Positions 39,047 through 51,000 of a DNA stretch of 64,000 nucleotides are shown piece after piece. Made by a program: the position numbers and the translations under genes. The stretch spans positions 12,456,868 through 12,520,867 of the forward strand of contig NC_135211.1 of the NCBI RefSeq assembly GCF_052324685.1, given 5' to 3'. This stretch comes from Brachyhypopomus gauderio. Its lineage: Eukaryota > Chordata > Actinopteri > Gymnotiformes > Hypopomidae. The notes under the pieces are model-generated. The model saw only the letters and a program-made list of their open reading frames with translations, searched no databases and was not told the origin of the DNA. Position 1 is the first letter of the stretch. Each line of letters starts with the position of its first letter.

Positions 39047-40449
39047 GATGCCTTTTTTTCTGCTCTTGCAGAAGGTCAAATGACTCCTCCAGTGAGAGCA
39101 GCTGGGCGGGGCTGTGGCATATTGGGGGAAGCCGGGCAGCAGTGATGTCATCGAGGAGCTTCCTGTCCCGTTGTCTCCTGGCCTCAGCCGTAAGTGGTGT
39201 AACACTGCCAGGAGACTGACCGGGTGAGGGGGACGTCGGGGTCGGTAGTCTGATGGACAGACGCCAAACACTGTCATAACTCAGTAGCAACAGTGTGTAA
39301 AAGCATTTAACATTAGCCTCACTAGGATAAACTCTTCTTTAATTTCCATAAAGCTGAAACAGTAACATTATGTTCGTTAAAACTGTTAAATCAGAAGGCC
39401 AATACTGCAAATTATTACTCACTGATTGGGTTTGAATCTGGGCTCTCTCACACTTGAGTCTGATTTCTCCAAGATGTCTATGTAATGTGGCTTCTTGTGA
39501 AACTGTGCGTGACCGAAGGGATTTCTCGATGAAGAGTCTTTACCGATGCCTTTGGGTGAAGCAGTTTTTCCCTCAGAGAGCACGACCCGTTCAAACGCCT
39601 CCAGAAGATCACGGTCTTTTGCCCCTTCGTCAGTCAGCAGATCTACAAGCTTACCACTGGAGGCTTCCGTGGAGTCATTGCTCTTTTCTGCTAGAGTGTC
39701 GGAGCTCTGTGGATCACCCACACTGCTGCTATGTCCCGCCGTGTACGACCTGTGCGTTGTGCCACCGTCCAGCGAGTCCTCATCCTCTTTGATGGTTGCT
39801 CCCGCAGTCTCCAGACCATTTGAGACTAATGTTATGCGGTGGTGCTGAGCAAATGCGTGCTGGTATCTGGCCTGTAATTCCTCTCGAACAGTAGACAAAC
39901 TGGCTCGTTTCGTCTCTTCTTCTTTTAGTTTTGCAAGCGCAAGGTGCACTCTGTCCGCAAAGTCGGATATCTTCTTACCCTTATCAGGAAGGGTGTTGAT
40001 GAACTTCCTGTGAAAATCACATAAACCCAGGTACACTACATTCAAACAGATTTGATCATTGTGAAGTTTTTATTTTTCATAATAATGAAACCTTGTGTAT
40101 AAACCCACGGCACATCAACACGCTCCAATATTGTCTATTTAACCATCTGACATTAAATATCATACCGTTAGGAGCATCAAGTTGGTAGTTAGTCAACTAC
40201 TTAGTTAGAGAAAGCCCAATAAGCAAAAGAGGCTGAAGTAATCCTCACACCTTAACTAGCCTAGACGTGCACTGGGTCGTTCACACAGTGCCGAGAAAAG
40301 AGGGAAATACAAAGACCAGCTTTCCAGCCGGCTACTTACTTATTGTGGAGTAATTTTTCTTGACGTGACAATATTTCAATAAGCTCCCCTTGACTCTTGC
40401 TACCCAGATCACCGAGCTGCCCGTGATGGTCCCTCCGAGACGAGGACAT
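37244..40449 (-). CDS. polr2m: RNA polymerase II subunit M / Gdown1 (GRINL1A), complete
   Basis: The Gdown1 family binds RNA polymerase II, blocks TFIIF and makes transcription depend on Mediator; it acts in the nucleus. Exons on the minus strand are 40340-40449, 39423-40007, 39045-39249 and 37244-37381. They sum to 1038 bp, or 345 aa (human about 368). All junctions are GT-AG and in phase (phase 2, 2, 0). Family signatures are QEKLLHNK with [13 protein letters not shown] across exons 1-2 (a coiled region binding Pol II), [10 protein letters not shown] near the end of exon 2, [11 protein letters not shown] and QLLSLEES in exon 3, and [19 protein letters not shown] and YREV in exon 4. The middle of exon 2 is Ser/Thr/Glu-rich and poorly conserved, as in the family. 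The start ATG at 40449 fits the short conserved exon 1. It lies 1.8 kb downstream of myzap on the same strand, the GCOM1 read-through arrangement. Confidence 0.94.
38130..38590 (+). repeat. Probable decayed teleost interspersed repeat in polr2m intron 3
   Basis: The segment with GGTTCTCTGAAGATTTCTTC, CTTGCTGGCAG, TCGCCACTATCACCTTTGAC and TTGCTCATTAGAGGCCT resembles the 3' tail of a family spread through many teleost genomes. Its usual AT-rich end (CAATTCTAAATATAAA here) is degraded. The family name and borders are uncertain. Confidence 0.45.
39001..39044. repeat. (CA)n microsatellite at the polr2m exon 3 donor
   Basis: About 21 units abut the splice donor, which on the minus strand reads CAG|GTGTGTG. 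Confidence 0.95.
39045..39249 (-). CDS. polr2m: polr2m coding exon 3
   Basis: 205 bp, with [44 protein letters not shown] and ending KKRHQ. The donor CAG|GTGTGTG runs straight into a (CA/GT)n repeat. Confidence 0.94.
39423..40007 (-). CDS. polr2m: polr2m coding exon 2
   Basis: 585 bp. The first base completes Lys, followed by [20 protein letters not shown]. The exon ends RFKPN plus CA. The acceptor is TTTTCACAG and the donor CA|GTGAGT. Confidence 0.94.
40340..40449 (-). CDS. polr2m: polr2m coding exon 1
   Basis: ATG at 40449-40447. It encodes [15 protein letters not shown] and ends RQEKLLHN plus AA of a Lys codon. The donor is AA|GTAAGT. Confidence 0.92.
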
Positions 40450-41851
40450 TGTCGCCTGCTAGCTAGTTAAACACAAACCTACACGTAATATTGCGCGGAG
40501 ATAAGACTTTATTCATGTCAAAGACGGTGTAATGATGAAACCCCTTAACGACAGATGAAAAATATATTGACAGCTAAATGCTAATCGTCAGTGTCAATGT
40601 GATCAACACAAGTTTCAAACTTCAGTGGTGAAGCTTCCGATTATAACGGAATAGGAGTATGAATAGGAGTACTCTTTTCAAAATAAAAGACCCTAACCGA
40701 CTAGGTCGTCTTTCTAGTTCCGTCATTTATAGCGACGAGCATACATATTACCATATTTATTCAGTGATTTGTTTTTGCTGTCTGCGCTGTGTATTGCTAG
40801 AGAATACATTAAGACAATCGCACGGAGAGTATGAATTTTAGTATTAATTCCAGTTTTCCCTCAAGATGGCGATGTTGTAGTGTTGTTGTAGTGTCATTAA
40901 TGTATTCTGGAATATTCTTATTTTTTCTCAGTCGCTTTGGTGTATTTTGAATATCAGAATTTATCAATTAATCAAAATTGAATTTAAAAATTAAAATTTT
41001 CAAAATTACTTGTTTAACCACATCATATAGTCATTTGTGTGCAACATAAAAGCAATTTCTGGCTCATTTTGAAGAAAAAAAAAGCTTGGCATATTGAAGC
41101 AAATTATTTTGTTGTTTCCTGTCTGTTGTTTCCTACGTTATCAATTACTTTTGCCATGTTGATCGAAATATATTATACTCCTCTGTTAAATAGTTCTGCC
41201 CCCAAAACATTAGTTCCTTGCATAGTAATTACATTCTAAAGTGATGAACCAGTTGTCATAAAGTGTAAAGCATATTTGATGTATCTCTATTAGACTTTTT
41301 TTGGTACATTTCTCCTGAACTGGTGATTTGGTGGATCATGACTCACTGATGAAGAGTAGTGTGTGAAGCTTCAGATCAATCAATTGTTAACCAGCTCTCT
41401 AAAATAGCTCAGAGGTGCATCTTACAGTATGGCAACACATATAGAGCCTTCAACTGGCAACACACATAGACAGATGACACTGCTGACTGCCATGGATGCA
41501 TCACATCACAGCAGATGCCTGCAGACTCTGGATAAGACATTGCAAAAGATTATTTCCAGATTATTTCCAAAGATTGCACTGTAATCTTACATGCAGTGTT
41601 GCTTGTATAATTCTGTCTGTTTCCTGCAGTAACAATCCAATCAATATCCCACATACAATAAGTTTAGACTATCAAAATGTACAGCTTTGTGCATTTTCAA
41701 TCATCCTCTAAACCTTAGCCATCAGAAAATGTTTACAGAGTACACTGATATATGACAACGTGGCTAAATTATAGAGATTATAGACAAATGCACCAAAGCG
41801 ACTGACAAAAACTGCATTATACGGTTTAACGGTCGCTGGTTTGTTAATCTC
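40450..41851. other. polr2m upstream region between polr2m and the myzap 3' end
   Basis: AT-rich spacer with no coding sequence seen. It must contain the polr2m promoter and 5' UTR, just downstream of myzap. A YY1-like motif lies at 40863-40871. Confidence 0.6.
40863..40871 (+). promoter_or_regulatory. polr2m: YY1-like motif AAGATGGCG
   Basis: AAGATGGCG matches the core of YY1 sites found near many housekeeping transcription starts. It sits about 415 bp upstream of the polr2m ATG, on the strand opposite the gene. The motif match is seen; the function is inferred. Confidence 0.35.
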
Positions 41852-42278
41852 TTTATTGTAAGACTACCCTAAGCACAGGTCACATCACCCACAATACCAA
41901 CACGAAGGGGTTTTGGTCCTCCTTGTTTCATCTTGTGAAAATAATCCAAAATGATATCATTGGCACTCAGCACATACATGGCATTCTGTGTTACCCAAAA
42001 AATGTAGCCACCGTTGTTTGTAAAATATGAATACATCCTATTCAGTGTGCATACTGATAGACAAAATGATATTTAGAAACAAGACTCAAAGCTAGCTAAA
42101 ATGTAAGAAAAATATAAATCTAAAATACAGGAAATTTCCATCTCTAACCATATTGCTGTTTTTATATTCTTTGTAAACAAAGAGAAAAGTGCATTATAAT
42201 ACGTATACCCTTAAAATAAGTTATTCACAGATCAGAATGGATAGAAACAAAAATACTTTTTCCAGTTCAGAAAATGAC
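41852..42278 (-). other. myzap: Likely myzap 3' UTR with AATAAA
   Basis: On the minus strand an AATAAA hexamer (41852-41857) lies about 420 bp past the myzap stop in AT-rich sequence, a usual layout for a 3' UTR. The end site is inferred. Confidence 0.5.
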
Positions 42279-42642
42279 TTAATTCACTTCTTTTAGCCCC
42301 ATTTCATTCACTTTATATTTAGCAGAGAGTTCCATTAGCTTCATAAAAGGTGTGTAGATCCTCGAAGAAGTCAGTCTGTTTGAATTAGTGTTGGAAGATG
42401 ACAGTTCTGAAACTGGAGACGTTGGTGACTTTGACTCTTCACAGTCACGCTGTGGTGGTGGATTCGAATCTGATGCATTTTCTCCAGGACCTGTTGCAGT
42501 TTGCTGTGTGTTTGCGGAGAGCATATTGCTATACTGCAGAGGTGTATATTGGAGTAAACTGTATTCTAGTCTGCTTGGGGATCTAAGGACTGGGGTGGTC
42601 CTGGACTGCATCAGCGCTGCACGGGGCTGGGCATCGTTTTCC
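42279..42642 (-). CDS. myzap: myzap last coding exon 13
   Basis: 120 residues plus TAA at 42281-42279. It starts ENDAQPRAALMQSRTTP, has a Ser/Asn/Pro-rich middle, then the conserved SSRIYTPFMKLMELS near the end. The acceptor is CTTCACAG. It is longer than the mammalian counterpart (about 40 residues). Confidence 0.9.
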
Positions 42643-45600
42643 CTGTGAAGAGGAAGCGATGAATTAAACCCCAGACAATGTTTCGGCTGTGTGACCTTTA
42701 ATTTGTAATGGCAAGCCGATCTAGCTTTACCTAACGGGCAGGTCACAGCCAACTCCAACCTCTTTGGTGAGCGGTTTATTCTCAGGTACACTCTGTACAG
42801 ACATAAAATACTTCAGCTTGTCTTCATACTCATTATTCTAGGGAAAGGAGCAGAGCACAGCACGCAGTCAGACCAGCAGAGAGAGGACAAGCAGCGTCCA
42901 TCGCACATGCGCCGCTAGAACTGATGTCCACAGAAGCCTTCCATGCTAACTCCATAATACGGTTCTTGAAGTTGGTTTGGAGACATCAGCTATCATTTGC
43001 CAGAGATGTAAAAGTACGCTGAAATAAGCTGGCTAGAGAGGTCGTGTGAATTGGGAAATTTTCAATCCCTCACTTGATTAAAAAAATTGGGAGTGTGACA
43101 GACACACAAAGTGTACTAAACAAGAAACAGTGTAACAAGAGTTCTGAGTTTAAACCCCCAGTTCACAATGTTTGGAGAGTTAATTCATGTTTCTCGATGT
43201 TTAAGTGCTTAAGAGCCACCAGACCATCCAAATTTGTCCTCATGTGTGCAAGCTATTTAGAACATTATAATGGGTCTTGCTCCTGCAGCTACGTAGTGTC
43301 TGGCAAATGTAGTGTGTATTCCACCAAACTTCACAGTAAAAAGAAAAAGAAACAAAAAAAAACAACACCTTCTGTTTGGCATGCTGCTTAGGAGAGAAGT
43401 ATTGAGAAAAGGCAGTAAAGAGAGATTTAGCACGGTGCCTAGCAGCCCCCAAGTGGCCACGGCATTCAGAGCGTCCCACGCCATTCTCCTCTGAGCCGTT
43501 CTGTGCATGTCCAGAGAGTTCAGGGCGACAGGCAGTGAGAAACAGACCCCACGGAGGGGGTTCCACTCTGATTTTACCTCACACTCCACAATCGCTATCC
43601 TGTCCAGCAGTTCTGAAATGTACATGTCCTTCTGGGCCACACTAGCTCTGAGCGTTTCCACCTGAGGAAAAAGTCATTGAGCAGACGATCACATTCACAC
43701 ATCCGTCAGACAATACACTGAGGACACTTTATACGATTTGATGATAATGGATATTATGGTTTGGGATTTAATTGCGACATGTATTCCATTTTCATGACAC
43801 TTATGCCAAACTAACCAATGTTTTACCAAGAATTTCTATTTGTTTACAATATAAATATTTGTTATACACATACACATTATAGCACAATGTTCATTATAGC
43901 ACATGACCTAATGAGACATGCGTGGAAAGGGTTTCCATAAGGTCTCACCTCTTCAATCATGCCTTTGACCTTTCTCTGTTGGCAGAACACCATGTCATTC
44001 AAGTGCTTTATCCTCTCTTTCAGGTCAGATGACTCCTTCTGTAACTGTAAATGCTGAGTCCTGGGAAAGGACACACACCCACTATCAGAACCACGATAAA
44101 AATGTATTTCATTAGAATTTCCCACTAGCCGTTTTACTATAGTGCAATTCACTAGAAACCAATGTGCTAACATCAGCATGTACTTTTACTTTGAAATATC
44201 GTCCTCACAAGGCCTCTTGTAAAAAAACAAACAAATAAACAAAAAAACACATCGGTCAGTGCTGACTTTTTAATGCCACCCGAATCCGTTTGGTCTCCAT
44301 TTTCCAAGCTCCGCAAGCGCTTCTCACAGACACAAAGCTTCTCGGTTAGCTGGCCCTTTTCCTGCAAGAAATACAAAACAGAAGCAGTCACGCTCTGTGC
44401 CCTTTAAGGTGAGCTTGGGCCAAGGCGGGCCGGCAGGTGGTGGGGGGGGCAGGTGGGGGAGACCGGCGGAGCTCACCTGGGCCATGCAGTCCAGGAGACG
44501 CTCCACCTCGTTAATCCTCTGGTCCCTCTCGGCGATCTTTACCTCGGCCAGTCTCACGTTGGTCTCCGCCTCTTCCAGACGGCGAGTGTAGTCCTCCAGC
44601 TGGGCCTTGGGTCGAACAGAGCACGCGGCGTTCATATTTGCTTAATGTTTATGTGCTTTTTCTTTTCCTTTTTAAAAAGAATGCTAGAGTATGTTAGAAT
44701 CCTCAGTTTGAGCAAGAGGTTCAGATTCAGAGTTTTGAGACGCTCCCCCAGTTTTGAGATGCACCTCCAGTTTTGAGACGCTCCCCCAGTTTTGAGATGC
44801 ACCTCCAGTTTTGAGACGCTCCCCCAGTTTTGAGATGCACCTCCAGGAATGTTCCAATTGCCTCAAAAAATATATCTATGTGCCACTAGGAGGAGCAACT
44901 GTCATACATTTTCATACAACTGTCATAAGACTTATGTTATTTTTTTTTTTAGTTATTTGATTAAAAATGACAATCCTATATCCCAAGGGGTGATTGTGAG
45001 CATGTCATCATTGTGCTTGTGCAAGTTACATGGGTGGTTGTCATAGTGGTTCCGTGAATTCAATTTGTACAATGTGGTTGTGTAACTTGAATTTACAATT
45101 AGTAATGTGTGCTATGCAAGTTCAAAGTGTAGTTTTCTGAGCGGTTGTACAACTCAGAGTACCCTTGAGTTGAAATTCAGTCTCCTGTGTGTTTGATGCA
45201 CTGTGGTTGGATGTACCCTGAGAGCTTCAGTCTACTGTGTGTATTAGATGCACTGTGGTTGGGTGTACCCTGAGAGCTTCAGTTTACTGTGTGTGTTAGA
45301 TGCACTGTGGTTGTGTGTACCCTGAGAGCTACAGTTTACTGTGTGTTAGATGCACTGTGGTTTGGTGTACCCTGAGAGCTTCAGTCTACTGTGTGTGTTA
45401 GATGCACTGTGGTTGTGTGTACCCTGAGAGCTACAGTCTACTGTGTGTGTTAGATGTACTGTGGTTGGGTGTACCCTGAGAGCTTCAGTCTACTGTGTGT
45501 ATTAGATGCACTGTGGTTGGGTGTACCCTGAGAGCTTCAGTCTACTGTGTGTGTTAGATGCACTGTGGTTGGGTGTACCCTGAGAGCTACAGTTTACTGT

Positions 45601-46350
45601 GTGTTAGATGCACTGTGGTTTGGTGTACCCTGAGAGCTTCAGTCTACTGTGTGTGTTAGATGCACTGTGGTTGTGTGTACCCTGAGAGCTACAGTCTACT
45701 GTGTGTGTTAGATGTACTGTGGTTGGGTGTACCCTGAGAGCTACAGTCTACTGTGTGTGTTAGATGTACTGTGGTTGGGTGTACCCTGAGAGCTACAGTC
45801 TACTGTGTGTGTTAGATGCACTATGGTTGGGTGTACCCTGAGAGCTACAGTCTACTGTGTGTGTTAGATGCACTGTGGTTGGGTGTACCCTGAGAGCTAC
45901 AGTCTACTGTGTGTGTTAGATGCACTATGGTTGGGTGTACCCTGAGAGCTACAGTCTACTGTGTGTGTTAGATGCACTGTGGTTGGGTGTACCCTGAGAG
46001 CTACAGTCTACTGTGTGTGTTAGATGCACTGTGGTTGGGTGTACCCTGAGAACTACAGTCTACCTACAGTCTACTGTGTGTTAGATGCACTGTGGTTGGG
46101 TGTACCGTGAGAGCTTCGGTTTCCTGTGTGTGTTTCCTCTGAAGCTCCTGTAGCTTCTCCTCATACTCCTGCTGCAGCTTGGCGTTCATCTCTCTCAGAG
46201 CACGTACAGTGGCCTCTTTAGAGGCCTCCATCTACACAACCCCACAAATGTAGAAACAGTGAGTAAACATAACTATAACCATGTATACGCACGCATGCAA
46301 ACCAAATGCCTGCTTATATAAAAGGGAGACAGAAAGTCAATTTTGTCCTT

Positions 46351-46445
<95 letters not shown>

Positions 46446-47918
46446 CACCTGCAGTTTCAGTGCGCTGTTTTCAGCCTGGGCAGCAGCTAGTTGCTTCTCT
46501 CGCTCTCTCAGTCTCTCCTCGGTCTTCTCGAAGGAGGCGCGGAGGGCCCTCATCTCCTCCCGGTTCCCCACGCGGCCCTGACAGCTCTCCAGCAGGGACT
46601 TCTGCAACGACCCCCAGAGAGCCACGGCCCCTCAGCACACGCCTACCCATACCACCTCCAACACTGAGCACAGCTCCCCTGTGCATTCAAAAGAACGCTG
46701 CACATGCACCCGCTCGGGTGACAGCGACTGACCCAATTACTGGTTTGCGCCCAGAGCGGCTTGGGAATGGCCACAGCCTGTGGGTGCTCCACTATGGCTT
46801 TTGTGTGGCTGCACATATTTGATTCGCAGGATAAAGCTTAGCCTGCCAGACTGGTTAAGCATTGTCTCCCAGTACTCTCACTTTCAGCAAATGTCAACAT
46901 GCTGAAGTAGCTATATATATATTATATATAATAATATTATTATTATTATTATATATAATTAATTTTAAAAGTGTCAATTATGGTGTCAATCTCAATGCCA
47001 AAGTGTCAATCGCGGTGAAATGGGTTTGTTTCTCTGGCAGGACCTTGAGGGGGTGCGCGGGGCCGACCGTTTACCTGCAGGTCGATGTTGGCCGATATGA
47101 GGGAGCTGTTCAACTGGTCGAAGTTCTCCAGAGCCGCCCGGCCCGTCTTCACCTCCGCCTCCAGGTAGTGCTTCTGGGAGTTGGCCAACTGCAACGCACG
47201 CAGAAGAGACACATCGCTGGATTAGCAAACGCGGCTTCCGAAGGTGAATGCGACAGGCCGAGCGAAAGACGACCTCTGGAGCGTTCAGGAAGACTGACGT
47301 TCCTTAGGTTCTCACCCTCAGCTCCTGGGAGAGTTTCTGCATTGACTGTTGCATCCCTCCGAACTGACCATACATTCGCTCTCTCACCTTCTCCAAGGAG
47401 TCCCGCACCTGAAAGACAAGCGACACTCTGTCCACACCATTTCCTATTAGAGTTCAACTCACCTGTTTTACTACAAAGATGATGTTAAAGGGTAACATCA
47501 GATGCAAAGTAAGTAGTCTGCGTAATAAAGGCATAAAATATTTGATTCTCTTGAGATATCTACCCTCATGTACTAATACACACAGTATGCTGCTGGGGAC
47601 GAACTTGGGACATTTTTATTTTAGAATCCAGAACCATCTCCCTCAGCGAGGTGCCCCTCCCCGGGGTCCTACACTCTGCCTCGTTCATGTCCTCTCTGTG
47701 CCTTCTGTACTCACCTCGCGGATGTACCTCATCTCGTCCCTCAGATGACTGACGGGCCAGTTGCGAGCCATCACTTCCTGTTCCTGGTGCTCTCCCAGAC
47801 GCTGCACCACACCAAACACTCTGGGCTCCGACAGCGTCCCCCGCTCCACACCATCGATCGAGCTGTAGGAGGGCTGAGAAGGACAACACCACACGGGTCA
47901 AATTTCCATCGCCGGGCA

Positions 47919-47952
<34 letters not shown>

Positions 47953-48031
47953 CACGCAGAAATGAGCGCAGATTAAACATTGCTGCTGTGTTTGGGACTG
48001 TGAACATTTGGGTAAAGGCATATTTGCTTGC

Positions 48032-48064
<33 letters not shown>

Positions 48065-51000
48065 CTTATCCGCACGTGCGGGAGCACCTGCAGCTCCTCG
48101 ACACCAGCGAAAACAAGCAGACCAGTGTGTTGTTGCTGGTGTGGAGGGCACACTGGGGTCTCTGCATGCGCACGCTCAGACGTCCGTGCACACAGTGATG
48201 CTGACTGGTCAGATCCGGTACTCGGAAAACGGGCAGTGACAAAAGAAAAGAAAAAACGGGCCCATGCGGCGGTGTCCAGTTTCAGCGAGGCAGCCAGCGG
48301 CACACAAAGCGTGTTCTGCCCCGAGCCTGCCTGACCCGGAGTCTCGGCTACGCACATCCAACGCGCAAATGCGGAAGAAAAGTGGATGGACATAAGACAA
48401 GCTCGTCATAAGACTCATAATGATATCATCAGGGAAGCATCTGGCATTCTGAATGTGAAAGCATCAGAGCTATGCATCATGGGCACGTGGCGTGGATTCG
48501 GTTCATGAAATGTCAACTTCCCGATGAGTCAGGTGATGAGAGGAAATGGCAAACAAGACAAGCAGTGGCAGTCCGCAGAAGACACCAGCGTCCGTGCATA
48601 CGCAGAAGACACCAGCGTTCGTGTATACGCAGAAGACACCAGTGTCCATGTATACACAGAAGACAACAGTGTCTGTGTATACGCAGAAGACACCAGCATC
48701 CGTGTATACGCAGAAGACACCAGCGTCCGTGTATACGCAGAAGACACCAGCATCCGTGTATACGCAGAAGACAACAGTGTCCGTGTATACGCAGAAGACA
48801 ACAGTGTCCGTGTATACGCAGAAGACACCAGTGTCCGTGTATACGCAGAAGACACCAGCATCCGTGTATACGCAGAAGACAACAGTGTCTGTGTATACGC
48901 AGAAGACACCAGCATCCGTGTATACGCAGAAGACAACAGCATCCGTGTATACGCAGAAGACAACAGTGTCTGTGTATACGCAGAAGACACCAGTGTCCGT
49001 GTATACGCAGAAGACACCAGTGTCCGTGTATACGCAGAAGACACCAGCATCCGTGTATACGCAGAAGACAACAGTGTCCGTGTATACGCAGAAGACACCA
49101 GCGTCCATGTATACATAGCGTCTGTGTACACAGCAAAAGCCTCAGCGTTTTTAGGAACTCCGTTTCCTTCTCTTTACATTAATAACTACCACAAACTTAA
49201 ACACGAGTGTTATTGGTGAAAGCACACACCAGAGCTCATCCACTGACAGTGTTGGCACAGCAGCTCATATTAGGTGTGTTTTGGCCGCTGAAGCGAGCAC
49301 GCACCTTGTCGTCCACGGGTGACTCCCGGCCCTGCGGACTCTCTCTCTGCATAAGGCCGTTCTTCCTCGTCCATGAGTTCCTCACCGTCTTCCCTTCCTG
49401 CAACACAAACGCACAGAAGCGCTCGTTGATGAGCTCCTCAACATTGTCAAATGAAAACCCACCATCCACTATGGATGGAGTAAGGAGGCTTGACATTATG
49501 AATCCAGCTGTTGTGGCACAGAAGGTTTTTTTTGCACGTCGCATGGTTGTGCCTCATTTTACAAATTGTAGGCCGTAATGGATCATCAGACGGACCAAAT
49601 GTCGCTCTATTCTGAGAACTACACTGCAACGTGAAAACGGAAGGACGCTGAATTAATCAAAAGCACGTGTTTGCACAGATCCAGGAAACGGTATTCCCCA
49701 TTTTAAGCCAAGCACATACTTTCATACAGCTGTAATCGGGTTTGCATAGTGGTCACGCCCCTTTTTGCACAAGTTCCATCACAATGTAGTGAGGAATTTA
49801 GAGAGGAAAAGAATTTCAGAATTACATACAAACATCACCACAACTCATGCAGCTATAGGCAATAAGCACTAAGACTAAAGACTAAAACCAGTATTCCCTC
49901 TCTCAACATTCCCCAATGTACAGACAGACACATTCCCACAAAGACACTCCACAATATTTTGTCTAGCGAGTCTCCCCCCCCCTCCCCCCAGAGTGCACTA
50001 ATTAGCTCTGGAGCGACAGAATAGGCGTGGTCATATCTAGTAAAGATAAGAGAACAAGGAAGGCAGTGTTGTTCACAGTCCTTCATCGTGTCTCACACAC
50101 AGCGGGGTTTGCTCTATAACCAGCATGAATGACCCAGGCCTGGGAATCTAAAAACACACCAGTAAATCGAAACATCCTCAAAAGAACCCACACGGACCAC
50201 CACTGCTTCTTCCAACTATACCCTGCGTATCTTTTTACATTATTTCGTAAAGCACGAGAACAGAGCATTTCACAGGTGGTCATTAGATGTTTGATCTTTG
50301 GAACCTTGAGACGTGACTTCCTAACATCCATGATGTAACCTCAGACAGACCGATAAGATAAACCAGCAACAATCTCAATTGTAGAAGCATGCTTTCAGTA
50401 TCGATTACCTTTAGTATTGATTATTTTATTATCCGGCATCACAACCAAATTAAATTTTTTTAGCAAAACTCATCAGATCTGCAAATCAGTTTACTGACGT
50501 TTTTGTATGTTTAGACTAGTGAAACTTTATTTAGGCAACGCTGCTCATTAAGTCACTGGAGAAATCTCCCTTGTGCGTGCAATGGTCTTCTTTACTCTCC
50601 TCCAGAGCATGCGTTCTGTAGTCTCCCTCTACTCATGTGCAACAGGTGGTGTTCACCTTAACAGAACGTTCAAGCTGCCCAGCGCACCCCCAGTTCCTAT
50701 TAGGGTGTTTGACCGAGTGAAGCTGATCTCAGATCTGTCTGAAAGGGCGACTCCTAGCCAGGGTGCAGCCGCTGTAACCGACCCGTATCAGGCGATGCGT
50801 GGCCCCGTCTCCTACGCAGGATTGGATTACCGAACACGGCCTTTTTCATTTCCTTGGCGATCACTATCAACATGTCATTGTTGCATTAGTAAGCACATAG
50901 CTGTTTTAAACAGCAGACAGCTCAGCTCGGCCTCCTCCTTCTGCGCAGCTATCTGGTCGTGCCTGTTTTCTTTACTCTGAGTGTGTTTCTCCCTCACACA

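Noticed and set aside
45172..46100. CRISPR-like regular repeats
   Set aside because: Direct tandem minisatellite with no unique spacers, in an animal gene intron.
48472..49219. Six overlapping long open frames (about 190-236 codons) on both strands
   Set aside because: They are produced by the 27-bp stop-free tandem repeat; the encoded 9-residue repeats have no independent coding evidence.
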